The translations under genes were made by a program, and so were the position numbers. Source: an uncultured Alphaproteobacteria bacterium (GTDB taxonomy: Bacteria > Pseudomonadota > Alphaproteobacteria > Micropepsales > Micropepsaceae). From it: a DNA stretch of 5,928 nt. This document shows positions 1 through 5,928 of this stretch, piece after piece (position 1 is the first letter of the stretch; each line of letters begins with the position of its first letter). Under the pieces are notes generated by a model that was not told the DNA's origin, made no database searches, and was given only the letters and a program-made list of their open reading frames with translations. The DNA lies in NCBI GenBank assembly GCA_903922545.1, contig CAIXUE010000145.1:1-5928 (forward strand), in the 5' to 3' direction.

Positions 1-1
1 C

Positions 2-37
2 AATTGTAAACAATGACGGATGTTTTGATTTACAATT
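2..37. repeat. Inverted repeat, 12-bp stem with one bulge
   Basis: The left arm AATTGTAAACAA (2-13) pairs with the right arm TTGATTTACAATT (25-37). All twelve pairs form if A28 is bulged out, and the outer nine are uninterrupted. The loop is 11 bases. No T-run follows on the plus strand, and the left flank is cut off, so an intrinsic terminator cannot be tested on the minus strand. It could be an operator, a transcript-end hairpin or part of a dispersed repeat. Confidence 0.6.
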
Positions 38-100
38 CAGAAAAGATACACGTCACGAAAGAACGGGCTCACCCCCCAAAACGTCATGAATATGAAAGAC

Positions 101-118
101 TTGCATTTGGAAATGCAA
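101..118. promoter_or_regulatory. Perfect 8+8 operator-like dyad
   Basis: TTGCATTT (101-108) and AAATGCAA (111-118) are exact reverse complements separated by GG. An 18-base dyad with a two-base centre suits a dimeric helix-turn-helix repressor or activator, and the loop is too short for a good RNA hairpin. On the minus strand its first six bases (TTGCAT, 118 to 113) can serve as a -35 box, with CATATT (94 to 89) as -10 at 18-base spacing. That would place the site over a leftward promoter. The binding protein is unknown and no regulator gene is in view. Confidence 0.5.
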
Positions 119-146
119 CTGCGCCTTGACGTTTGCGCGAGCGCGA

Positions 147-166
147 TTTTTTGAAAATTCAAAAAA
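147..166. repeat. AT-only-flanked inverted repeat
   Basis: TTTTTTGAA (147-155) and TTCAAAAAA (158-166) are perfect reverse complements around a central AA. The arms are nearly all A/T and the spacer is only two bases. That makes it a poor RNA hairpin but a possible protein-binding or intrinsically bent DNA site. Read on the minus strand, the T-run from 166 to 161 follows GGGG and a weak CTGAT/ATCAG stem (170-187), so it could contribute to ending the gat transcript. Confidence 0.4.
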
Positions 167-210
167 CCCCTGATTTTATTGTATCAGATGAATCATTCCG
201 TGTACGGATG

Positions 211-234
211 AAAAAACTGCGCATTTGCGGGCGC
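211..234 (-). terminator. Weak candidate intrinsic terminator of gatCAB
   Basis: On the minus strand a GCGC/GCGC stem (arms 231-234 and 219-222, loop of 8) is followed after two bases by six T residues (216 to 211). It starts about 29 bases past the gatB stop, a sensible place for the end of the operon. The stem is only four base pairs, shorter than usual, so the call rests on GC content, the T-run and position. Confidence 0.35.
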
Positions 235-262
235 TCCGTCATTTTATTGCATTTTGTGCGAA

Positions 263-1735
263 TCACCCCTCTTCGGGGATATTGAGTCGCTTTTTCAGAG
301 CGGCGTTGACCGCTCCCGGATTGGCCTTGCCGCCGGTCTGCTTCATCACCTGACCAACAAACCAGGCGGCCAGTTTCGGTTTGGCCTTCACCTCTTCCAC
401 CTTGTCGGGATTGGCGGCGATCACCGCTTCGATGGCCGCATCGATGGCGCCGGTGTCGGTCACCTGGCGCAGGCCACGCGATTCCACAATTGCCACCGGG
501 TCGCCTCCCTCGGTCCAGACGATGTCGAGCAGGTCCTTGGCGATCTTGCCGGAGATGGTGCCGGCCGCGATCATGGCCACGATGGCGTTGTTGGCGGCAG
601 CGCTTACCGGCACATCGGTGATGGAGAGCCCGTCACGGTTCAGCCGGCCCAGGACTTCGTTGTTCAGCCAGTTGGCGGCCGCCTTGGCGTCCACCCCCTT
701 GGCCAATTCCTCATAGAAATCGGCCAGCTCGCGCTCCGCCACCAGCACCGAGGCGTCATAGGGCGACAGCCCCTTGGCGATAAAGCGGGCTTTCTTCTCA
801 TCCGGCAGTTCCGGCAGGGATTTTTCGATCTCCCCCACCCAGGCCGCGTCCAGTTCCAGCGGCAGAAGGTCGGGATCGGGGAAATAGCGATAGTCGTGCG
901 CTTCTTCCTTGGAGCGCATGGAGCGGGTTTCGCCCTGTTTGGAATCGAACAGGCGGGTTTCCTGTTTGATCGTCCCGCCCGCCTCGATGACCTCAACCTG
1001 GCGGCGCGCCTCATATTCGACCGCCTGGCCGACAAAGCGCATGGAATTGACGTTCTTGATCTCGCAGCGGGTCCCCAGGGGCCCGCCGGGCTTCCTGACC
1101 GAGACATTGACGTCGGCCCGCATCGAGCCTTCATCCATATTGCCGTCGCAGGTGCCCAGATAGCGCACGATGGCGCGCAATTTCCTCAAAAAGGCCGAGG
1201 CTTCTTCCGAGGAGCGCATGTCTGGCCTGGTGACGATTTCCATCAGCGCGATGCCGGAGCGGTTCAAATCCACATAGGAAGAATCGGGCGACTGGTCATG
1301 CACGCTTTTGCCGGCATCCTGTTCCAGATGCAGGCGCTCGATACCCACCCGGATGGAACTGCCATCCTTGAGGTCGATAAAAACTTCGCCCTCGCCCACG
1401 ATCGGGTTCTTGTACTGACTGATCTGATAGCCCTGGGGCAGGTCGGGATAAAAGTAGTTCTTGCGGTCGAAAATGCTGGTCAGATTGATCTGGGCCTTCA
1501 GCCCCAGCCCGGTGCGCACAGCTTGCTCGACACATTTCTCATTGATCACCGGCAACATGCCGGGCATGCCGGCATCCACGAAACTGACCTGAGCGTTAGG
1601 CGACGCGCCAAATTCGGTGGAAGCGCCCGAGAACAGCTTGGATTTGGACAGAACCTGGGCATGGACTTCCAGGCCGATAACGATCTCCCAATCGCCGGTC
1701 TGGCCCTTGATGAATTTATTCGGCGCCGCGTTCAT
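263..1735 (-). CDS. gatB: Asp/Glu-tRNA amidotransferase subunit B
   Basis: GatB is the kinase and tRNA-binding subunit of GatCAB. It phosphorylates the Glu or Asp on mischarged tRNA and, with ammonia from GatA, converts it to Gln or Asn. The 490 residues match the family length. Visible family blocks are [13 protein letters not shown] near the N terminus, [14 protein letters not shown] (about 95-108), HLEQDAGKS (136-144), [16 protein letters not shown] (157-172), [14 protein letters not shown] (201-214) and [17 protein letters not shown] (277-293). A helical YqeY-like tail follows from about 345, ending in the usual [14 protein letters not shown]23, H25, E138 and E166 correspond, from memory of the Staphylococcus GatB structure, to the metal and active-site residues. 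I chose the ATG at 1735 because it overlaps the gatA stop by one base (TGATG) and has GGAGG five bases upstream. A GTG four codons earlier (1747) lies beside that site and is unlikely. It is the last gene of the operon, and no defect is seen. Confidence 0.97.
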   Translation of the reverse strand: MNAAPNKFIKGQTGDWEIVIGLEVHAQVLSKSKLFSGASTEFGASPNAQVSFVDAGMPGMLPVINEKCVEQAVRTGLGLKAQINLTSIFDRKNYFYPDLPQGYQISQYKNPIVGEGEVFIDLKDGSSIRVGIERLHLEQDAGKSVHDQSPDSSYVDLNRSGIALMEIVTRPDMRSSEEASAFLRKLRAIVRYLGTCDGNMDEGSMRADVNVSVRKPGGPLGTRCEIKNVNSMRFVGQAVEYEARRQVEVIEAGGTIKQETRLFDSKQGETRSMRSKEEAHDYRYFPDPDLLPLELDAAWVGEIEKSLPELPDEKKARFIAKGLSPYDASVLVAERELADFYEELAKGVDAKAAANWLNNEVLGRLNRDGLSITDVPVSAAANNAIVAMIAAGTISGKIAKDLLDIVWTEGGDPVAIVESRGLRQVTDTGAIDAAIEAVIAANPDKVEEVKAKPKLAAWFVGQVMKQTGGKANPGAVNAALKKRLNIPEEG

Positions 1736-3213
1736 CAGACCCTCCACCAGTTGGCGGGCTTGTGCTTGAAAGAAGCCGCTTCTTCGATGGCCAGCCCCGC
1801 GCGCAGCACGGTGCCCTCGTCAAACGCCTTGCCGATCAGCTGCAGGCCCAGCGGCAAGCCGCTTTCCGTCAGCCCCGCCGGCACGGCCAGCCCCGGCAAC
1901 CCGGCCAGGTTTACCGTCACGGTGAAAACGTCATTCAGATACATGGCCACCGGATCATCACTCTTGCCGCCGACAGCAAAGGCCGGCCCCGGGGTGGCGG
2001 GGGTCAGCAGCACGTCGCATTTTTCATAAGCCTGGGTGAAGTCGCGCGCGATCAGGGAACGCAGCTTCTGGGCGCGGGTGTAATAGGCATCGTAATAACC
2101 GGCCGACAACACATAAGTGCCGATCAGGATGCGCCGCTGCACTTCTGCGCCAAAACCTTCGGCGCGGCTTTTTTCATAAAGGTCGGTGATGTCACGCGCA
2201 CCCTTGGCCCGGTGACCAAAACGAATGCCGTCATAGCGCGCCAGATTGGACGAAGCTTCGGCAGGCGCCACGATGTAATAGGTCGGCAGCGCGTATTTGG
2301 TGTGGGGTAGCGACACTTCCACGATCTGCGCACCCTGGGCCTTCAGCCATTCGGAGCCCTTGTCCCACAAGGCCGCGATTTCCGGCGGCGCGCCGTCCAT
2401 GCGGTATTCCTTCGGGATGCCGACGCGAAGACCCTTGACGCCGCCTTCCAGCAGCTTTTCGTAATCGGGCACCGGCAGATCCACGCTGGTGGAATCCTTG
2501 GCATCCACGCTGGCCATGCTGGTGAGCATGATGGCGGCGTCGCGCACCGTCTTTGTCATGGGCCCGGCCTGATCCAGCGACGAGGCAAAAGCAACAATGC
2601 CCCAGCGCGAGCAGCGGCCATACGTAGGTTTCAGGCCCACAGTTCCCGTTACCGCGGCGGGCTGGCGGATGGAGCCACCCGTGTCGGTGCCGGTGGCGGC
2701 CAGGCAAAGATCAGCGGCAACCGCGGCGGATGATCCGCCGGACGATCCGCCCGGCACCAGATTGGCGTTGGAATTCTTCGCCCGCCAGGGATTGAAAACC
2801 GGGCCATAGCCGCTGGTCTCATTGGACGAGCCCATGGCGAATTCGTCCAGATTGGTCTTGCCCAGCATCACCGCGCCGGCATTCCACAAATTCTGTGACA
2901 CCGTGGATTCATAAGGCGGCACGAAATTGTCCAGGATTTTGCTTCCCGCCGTGGTGCGGACACCTTTGGTGCAGAACAGATCCTTGATCGCCAGCGGCAC
3001 GCCTTCCAGCGCTCCGCCCTCGCCTTTCGCAAGGCGCGCATCCGAGGCCGCCGCCATCTCCAGCGCTTTTTCCGGCGTCTCGGTGACATAGGCGTTCAGC
3101 GCGCGGGCGCCTTCAACCGCCTTGACGAATTCGCCGGTCAGCTCGCGGGAGGAAATCTTCTTGGCCTTCAGGGCATCGCGCGCCTGGGCCAGCGTAAATC
3201 CGGTGGACGACAT
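1735..3213 (-). CDS. gatA: Asp/Glu-tRNA amidotransferase subunit A (amidase)
   Basis: GatA is the glutaminase subunit of GatCAB. It releases ammonia from glutamine (or asparagine), which passes to GatB to amidate the mischarged tRNA. The 492 residues match the family. It belongs to the amidase signature family, with a Ser-cis-Ser-Lys catalytic set readable as K77 (in PLAIKDLF), S157 (in PGGSSGGSS) and S181 (in [11 protein letters not shown]). The S157-S181 spacing of 24 equals that of the Staphylococcus enzyme (S154-S178, recalled). R361 in [19 protein letters not shown] and D428 in MYLNDVFT keep the 67-residue spacing of the glutamine-recognition Arg and Asp of that enzyme. The start ATG shares one base with the gatC stop (TAATG), and only a weak AAGG lies about ten bases upstream, so translation probably depends on coupling to gatC. 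The stop overlaps the gatB start in the same way. All catalytic residues are present, so it should be active. Confidence 0.97.
   Translation of the reverse strand: MSSTGFTLAQARDALKAKKISSRELTGEFVKAVEGARALNAYVTETPEKALEMAAASDARLAKGEGGALEGVPLAIKDLFCTKGVRTTAGSKILDNFVPPYESTVSQNLWNAGAVMLGKTNLDEFAMGSSNETSGYGPVFNPWRAKNSNANLVPGGSSGGSSAAVAADLCLAATGTDTGGSIRQPAAVTGTVGLKPTYGRCSRWGIVAFASSLDQAGPMTKTVRDAAIMLTSMASVDAKDSTSVDLPVPDYEKLLEGGVKGLRVGIPKEYRMDGAPPEIAALWDKGSEWLKAQGAQIVEVSLPHTKYALPTYYIVAPAEASSNLARYDGIRFGHRAKGARDITDLYEKSRAEGFGAEVQRRILIGTYVLSAGYYDAYYTRAQKLRSLIARDFTQAYEKCDVLLTPATPGPAFAVGGKSDDPVAMYLNDVFTVTVNLAGLPGLAVPAGLTESGLPLGLQLIGKAFDEGTVLRAGLAIEEAASFKHKPANWWRV
1741..1745 (-). promoter_or_regulatory. Ribosome binding site of gatB
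   Basis: GGAGG on the minus strand lies inside the last codons of gatA, five bases before the ATG at 1735. It decides between that ATG and the in-frame GTG at 1747, whose own codon touches this site. Confidence 0.7.
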
Positions 3214-3500
3214 TATTCCACCACCTTGGGCACAAGAAAGAAATCGCCTTCATGCTCGGGCGCGTTCTTCATCAGGGCTTCCGCCGCCCCGCCATCATTG
3301 ACCTGGTCCTGCCGCCATTTCAGTTTCTGGGCCACCACCGAGGTCATGGCCGGCACGCCATCGACATTCACTTCGTTCAGCATCTCGACCCAGCCCAATA
3401 TGCCGTTCAACTCGCCTGCCAGGGAGCCAAGTTTTTCCTCCGGCACCGCCAGGCGGGCCAGTTTGGCGATACGGCGCACAGTGTCCTTGTCAACGGACAT
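3213..3500 (-). CDS. gatC: Asp/Glu-tRNA amidotransferase subunit C
   Basis: GatC is the small non-catalytic subunit that wraps around the GatA-GatB interface and stabilises GatA. The 95 residues are the usual length. The N-terminal helix [16 protein letters not shown], the following [24 protein letters not shown] block and the C-terminal [17 protein letters not shown] are all typical of the family. AGGAAA (3509 to 3504 on the minus strand) precedes the ATG by three bases and is a good ribosome binding site. It is the first gene of the gatCAB operon, transcribed away from ruvX. GatCAB implies that at least one of GlnRS or AsnRS is absent and that the indirect tRNA-amidation route is used, which is normal for alphaproteobacteria. 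Confidence 0.95.
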   Translation of the reverse strand: MSVDKDTVRRIAKLARLAVPEEKLGSLAGELNGILGWVEMLNEVNVDGVPAMTSVVAQKLKWRQDQVNDGGAAEALMKNAPEHEGDFFLVPKVVE

Positions 3501-3532
3501 GGGTTTCCTGATCTGTTAGAAAAGCTTTGATC

Positions 3533-3561
3533 TTGCTAGCAATCAGGGACAAGGCTGGCAA
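3533..3561 (-). promoter_or_regulatory. Candidate promoter of gatCAB
   Basis: On the minus strand TTGCCA (3561 to 3556) matches the -35 consensus at five of six bases. It is followed after exactly 17 bases by TAGCAA (3538 to 3533), which matches the -10 consensus at only three of six. A start near 3526 would give a leader of about 26 bases containing the gatC ribosome binding site. The -10 lies within a perfect 10-base palindrome, TTGCTAGCAA (3533-3542). The whole divergent region is only 80 bases, so the ruvX promoter must sit here too, but I find no convincing one. Confidence 0.35.
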
Positions 3562-3565
3562 GGAA

Positions 3566-3571
3566 AAGGGG
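3566..3571 (+). promoter_or_regulatory. Ribosome binding site of ruvX
   Basis: AAGGGG lies nine bases before the ATG at 3581. It supports that start over an in-frame TTG at 3527, which would add 18 residues that do not resemble the family's N terminus. Confidence 0.55.
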
Positions 3572-3580
3572 CTTAAATTC

Positions 3581-4042
3581 ATGGCGGTGACAGACATAGC
3601 CGCCCTGAAACTCCAGCGGGACCAGCGGCTTCTGGGCCTGGACCTTGGCGAAAAGACCATCGGGCTGGCCCTGTCCGACCGGCTCCTGACCGTGGCCACG
3701 CCGTTTGAAACCCTCAAACGGGGCAAATTCGCCGCCGATGCGGCCCGGCTGGACATAATAATAAGTGAGCAGGGCGTTGGCGGCCTGGTGGTCGGGCTGC
3801 CCCTGAACATGGACGGCTCGGATGGCCCCTCGGCCCAGTCGGCCCGCGCCTTTGGCCGCAACTGGGCAGCGCATTCGCCCCTGCCCCTGATCTTCCAGGA
3901 CGAACGGCTTTCCACCAGCGCCGTCACCCGCACCCTGATCGAGGCCGATACCTCGCGCAAAAGGCGGGACGAAGTGGTGGACAAGATGGCCGCAGCCTAC
4001 ATCCTGCAAAATGCGCTGGAGCGGCTGCGGGCTTTTCGATGA
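3581..4042 (+). CDS. ruvX: RuvX/YqgF family RNase H-fold nuclease
   Basis: RuvX (YqgF) is a small cytoplasmic protein with the RNase H fold. It is described as a putative Holliday junction resolvase and, in Escherichia coli, is linked to maturation of the 16S rRNA 5' end. The 153 residues are close to the usual 130-160. Family blocks are LLGLDLGEKTIGLALSD (17-33, acidic D21), LVVGLPLNMDGSDGPSAQSARAF (69-91), IFQDERLSTSAV (104-115, E108) and DEVVDKMAAAYILQNAL (130-146, D134). D21, E108 and D134 are the likely catalytic acids. The ATG at 3581 is preferred for its ribosome binding site and because it places the first beta strand correctly. Its TGA overlaps the transporter ATG by four bases (ATGA), so the two are probably translationally coupled. 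It contains a run of three ATA isoleucine codons (3755-3763), unusual in GC-rich DNA. Confidence 0.93.
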   Translation: MAVTDIAALKLQRDQRLLGLDLGEKTIGLALSDRLLTVATPFETLKRGKFAADAARLDIIISEQGVGGLVVGLPLNMDGSDGPSAQSARAFGRNWAAHSPLPLIFQDERLSTSAVTRTLIEADTSRKRRDEVVDKMAAAYILQNALERLRAFR

Positions 4043-5337
4043 GCGACGGTTTTTCTTCCTACGATGGGGCGCCCGCGCATTTCCGCTGGCTGCCGCCGGG
4101 ATTGCGCCCGCCCGTCGCTATGCAGTGGCGACAGGAAAAGATTTTCCTTCTGGTCGGTGTGGCCGCGCTGTTCGCCGGCTTCGACGTGAATGTGTTCGGC
4201 CTGGCGGCGCCCCAGATCCAGGCCAGCCTGGGTATCCCCGAAGACCAGCTTGGCCTGACGGTATCGCTGTTCCGTATCGCCGCGCTGGTTGCCCTGGTGA
4301 TTTGCGCCAATGCCGATCTGGTGGGGCGCCGCCGGTTGCTGCTGGTGACGATTTTCGGCCAGGCGGTCTTCACATTGGCGACCGCGTTCACCCCCAGCTA
4401 CAACCTGTTTGTCGGCGCACAGTTTCTCACCCGCGTTTTTGGCTATGCCGAAGAAATGCTCTGTTATGTCGTGATCGCCGAGGAAATGGCGGCCGGGGCG
4501 CGCGGCTGGGCCAATGGCACATTGAGCGCGCTGGATTATACCGGCGCAGGCCTGGCCTCACTGGTCTTCGCAGCAGTCACCATCCTGCCCTATGGCTGGC
4601 GCTCCCTGTATGTGATCGGCGCGGTACCGCTGTTCCTGGTCGCCTGGCTCAGGCGCAATCTGCCCGAGACAAAGCGTTTCGCCGCCCAGGAAAAAATTGT
4701 GGCGCTGCGCTCGCGCTGGACGCAATCCAAACGGCTGCTGCGCGAATTGGCGACCCAATATCCCGGCCGCATTCTCATCATCCTGATCGCCGCCACCGCG
4801 TTTGGCTTCGCCATGGGGCCGGCCACCGTTCTGCAATCCAAATATATGCAGAGCGTCTATCACTATCAGGCGTGGCAGACTTCGCTGGTGATCATTCCCG
4901 GCGGCTTGATCGGATTGGGTCTTGCCATCCGCACGGGACGCCTCTCTGACCGGTTGGGCCGCAGGCCCGTGACAGCAGCGATCACCGCCCTGGGCGGCAT
5001 CGCCTTTTTCCTTTTTTACAGCGGGGCTGCCGGCTGGGCCATGCCGCCGCTTTGGGTTATCGCCTTTTTCGGCTTCTTCTCTGGCGAAGCGCTGATCGCC
5101 GGCTATGCGCTGGAGATTGTGCCCACCGAGTATCGCGCCACGGTTTCAGGCCTGCGCTATGTGGCCGAGATCGGCGCGGGCGGCATCAGCCTGGCGCTGG
5201 AAGGGCGGCTTTACGACCATTTCCAGGCCCATGGCCCGGCCATTCAGACATTCCTGTGTGCAATTCCCATCACGGTGATTGCGGTGCTGTTCCTGCCCGA
5301 GCCGGCAGGTAAATCTCTGGAAGAAATAGCTGCTTAA
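4039..5337 (+). CDS. Major facilitator superfamily transporter, substrate unknown
   Basis: This is an inner-membrane secondary transporter with about twelve membrane helices in 432 residues. Rough positions are 35-58, 71-90, 99-118, 122-148, 160-182, 188-206, 243-265, 280-298, 311-330, 335-358, 368-388 and 402-420. The loop between helices 2 and 3 ([11 protein letters not shown], 91-101) and the equivalent loop in the second half ([12 protein letters not shown], 299-310) carry the superfamily's repeated motif A. LPETKRF (208-214) after helix 6 and [11 protein letters not shown] (420-430) at the end resemble the PET and LEEI marks of the sugar and metabolite porters. Helix 1 carries an acidic residue in [13 protein letters not shown], as in many metabolite:proton symporters, and helix 4 has an EE pair (139-140). 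These point to a proton-coupled metabolite importer, but not to a substrate. The N-terminal 30 residues are polar, and M28 is a possible alternative start, though the ATGA overlap with ruvX favours 4039. The gene appears intact, with GC content like its neighbours. Confidence 0.9.
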   Translation: MSDGFSSYDGAPAHFRWLPPGLRPPVAMQWRQEKIFLLVGVAALFAGFDVNVFGLAAPQIQASLGIPEDQLGLTVSLFRIAALVALVICANADLVGRRRLLLVTIFGQAVFTLATAFTPSYNLFVGAQFLTRVFGYAEEMLCYVVIAEEMAAGARGWANGTLSALDYTGAGLASLVFAAVTILPYGWRSLYVIGAVPLFLVAWLRRNLPETKRFAAQEKIVALRSRWTQSKRLLRELATQYPGRILIILIAATAFGFAMGPATVLQSKYMQSVYHYQAWQTSLVIIPGGLIGLGLAIRTGRLSDRLGRRPVTAAITALGGIAFFLFYSGAAGWAMPPLWVIAFFGFFSGEALIAGYALEIVPTEYRATVSGLRYVAEIGAGGISLALEGRLYDHFQAHGPAIQTFLCAIPITVIAVLFLPEPAGKSLEEIAA

Positions 5338-5343
5338 CCGCGT

Positions 5344-5362
5344 CGGCAATGCCTGCTTGCCG
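5344..5362. repeat. Inverted repeat between the transporter and pyrB
   Basis: CGGCAA (5344-5349) and TTGCCG (5357-5362) are perfect reverse complements around a 7-base spacer. CCG (5338-5340) and CGG (5363-5365) extend the stem if three bases are bulged. There is no T-run after it, so it is not a standard intrinsic terminator. Its right arm is the candidate -35 box of pyrB, so it may be an operator, or a hairpin ending the ruvX-transporter message. Confidence 0.45.
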
Positions 5363-5385
5363 CGGCCCCGGTCCCTGTCTATAAG
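5357..5385 (+). promoter_or_regulatory. Candidate pyrB promoter
   Basis: TTGCCG (four of six to the -35 consensus) and TATAAG (five of six to the -10 consensus) are separated by exactly 17 bases. A normal start 6-8 bases after the -10 would fall at about 5391-5393, only a few bases before the pyrB ATG at 5396. It is the best-scoring promoter I can see in the window by eye. Confidence 0.5.
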
Positions 5386-5395
5386 GCCCACTTTA

Positions 5396-5928
5396 ATGAC
5401 ATCCGCGCTACGCCAGCCGATCCTCAAATCAAGCCATTTGCTTGGGATCGAAGGAATTTCCGCGTCCGAGGTCACGGCCCTGCTCGACCTGGCCGAGACC
5501 TATGCCAGCCTTAATCGCGGCACCGAAAAGAAAAGCGCCCTGCTCAAGGGCCGCACGCTGATCAACCTGTTCTTTGAGGCCAGCACCCGCACCCAGAGTT
5601 CGTTCGAGCTGGCGGGCAAGCGCATGGGTGCGGACGTGCTCAATATGAGCGTGAAAACCTCGTCCGTCTCCAAGGGGGAGACGCTGATCGATACCGCAAC
5701 CACCCTCAACGCCATGCGCCCCGATATTCTGGTGGTGCGCCATCACGACAGCGGCGCGGCCGAGCTTTTGTCCCGCAAGCTGGACTGCAGCGTGGTCAAT
5801 GCCGGCGATGGGAGCCACGAACATCCCACCCAGGCGCTGCTCGACGCCCTTACCATTCGTCGCCATCGCGGCGGTTTTGAAAATCTCACCGTGGCGATCT
5901 GCGGCGACATCCTGCATTCGCGGGTGGC
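5396..5928 (+). CDS. pyrB: Aspartate carbamoyltransferase catalytic subunit (3' end cut off)
   Basis: PyrB joins carbamoyl phosphate and aspartate to give N-carbamoylaspartate, the first committed step of de novo pyrimidine synthesis, in the cytoplasm. The frame from ATG 5396 stays open to the window edge: 177 codons plus two bases, somewhat over half of a usual protein of about 310. The visible part is the carbamoyl-phosphate domain. It has [14 protein letters not shown] (58-71) with the phosphate-binding STRT at 63-66, the loop SSVSKGET (89-96) with S89 and K93 in place of E. coli S80 and K84, VVRHHDSGA (113-121), [15 protein letters not shown] (138-152) with the HPTQ motif, and [12 protein letters not shown] at the edge. 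The only Shine-Dalgarno-like bases (AAGG, 5383-5386) overlap the candidate -10 box. In related genomes pyrC often follows; this cannot be seen here. The aspartate domain is outside the window, so completeness cannot be judged. Confidence 0.95.
   Translation, partial: MTSALRQPILKSSHLLGIEGISASEVTALLDLAETYASLNRGTEKKSALLKGRTLINLFFEASTRTQSSFELAGKRMGADVLNMSVKTSSVSKGETLIDTATTLNAMRPDILVVRHHDSGAAELLSRKLDCSVVNAGDGSHEHPTQALLDALTIRRHRGGFENLTVAICGDILHSRV

Larger units (their letters stand above)
1..262. other. AT-rich non-coding region downstream of gatB
   Basis: No credible gene is visible in this stretch. Its GC content is about 41% by hand count, well below the coding DNA to its right. It contains at least four inverted repeats (2-37, 101-118, 147-166 and a weak terminator-like hairpin at 211-234) and five copies of the pentamer CGTCA/TGACG. 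gatB ends at its right edge, so it must hold the end of the gat transcript. The operator-like dyad and a weak leftward promoter suggest it may also be the upstream region of a gene beyond the left edge, which cannot be seen. Confidence 0.7.

Noticed and set aside
37..87. 16-residue minus-strand leader-like peptide ending at the edge of the 2-37 hairpin
   Set aside because: There is no ribosome binding site, and the start of the only candidate promoter there (about 82) would fall inside or after its ATG. No downstream gene is visible for it to regulate.
135..152. Plus-strand terminator: GCGC repeats followed by six T
   Set aside because: The stem is only three to five pairs with a very short loop, and no plus-strand gene precedes it in view.
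254..2029. 591-codon open frame on the plus strand across gatB and the end of gatA
   Set aside because: It lies entirely opposite two unmistakable genes. Its residues (rich in G, H, R, F, D) look like the antisense reading of GC-rich codons, and it matches no family I recognise.
3527..3580. TTG-initiated 18-residue N-terminal extension of RuvX
   Set aside because: The ATG at 3581 has an AAGGGG site at good spacing and gives the usual family length. The extension shows no family similarity and crosses the divergent promoter region.
4011..4949. 312-codon plus-strand frame overlapping the transporter
   Set aside because: It is the shifted frame of the transporter, is very rich in R, G and P, and lacks the membrane helices and motif A seen in the correct frame.
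5429..5917. 162-codon minus-strand open frame opposite pyrB
   Set aside because: The plus strand here encodes clear aspartate carbamoyltransferase motifs, so the minus-strand frame is a shadow.

Overview
The window looks like an ordinary stretch of alphaproteobacterial-type chromosome. The coding DNA is GC-rich, with mostly G/C third positions. It carries gatCAB in gatC-gatA-gatB order and, facing away from it, ruvX followed after one gene by pyrB. The class assignment rests on protein style and remembered gene neighbourhoods, not on a database search. I see no tRNA, rRNA, CRISPR array, insertion sequence, toxin-antitoxin pair or phage gene, and no clearly novel multi-gene system.

Layout: bases 1-262 are non-coding and AT-rich (about 41% GC by hand count). 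They hold several inverted repeats and lie downstream of gatB. Bases 263-3500 (minus strand) are a compact operon, gatC then gatA then gatB, whose genes overlap by a single base at each junction. It encodes the three subunits of the tRNA-dependent amidotransferase. An 80-base divergent region (3501-3580) separates it from the plus-strand genes. These are ruvX (3581-4042), a major facilitator superfamily transporter of unknown substrate (4039-5337, overlapping ruvX by 4 bases) and, after a 58-base gap, the first 177 codons of pyrB (5396 to the window edge).

How the genes work together: GatCAB completes Gln-tRNA(Gln), and often Asn-tRNA(Asn), by amidating mischarged Glu- or Asp-tRNA. RuvX is a small RNase H-fold nuclease-like protein linked to rRNA processing and DNA recombination. 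PyrB catalyses the first committed step of pyrimidine synthesis. These are housekeeping functions sharing a neighbourhood rather than a pathway. The transporter is the one accessory-looking gene.

The signals most worth a second look are non-coding. One is a good -35/-10 pair placed so close to the pyrB start that the mRNA would be nearly leaderless, with an inverted repeat over its -35 box. Another is a perfect 8+8 operator-like dyad at 101-118, over a possible leftward promoter. The third is a 12-base-pair hairpin at the left window edge.
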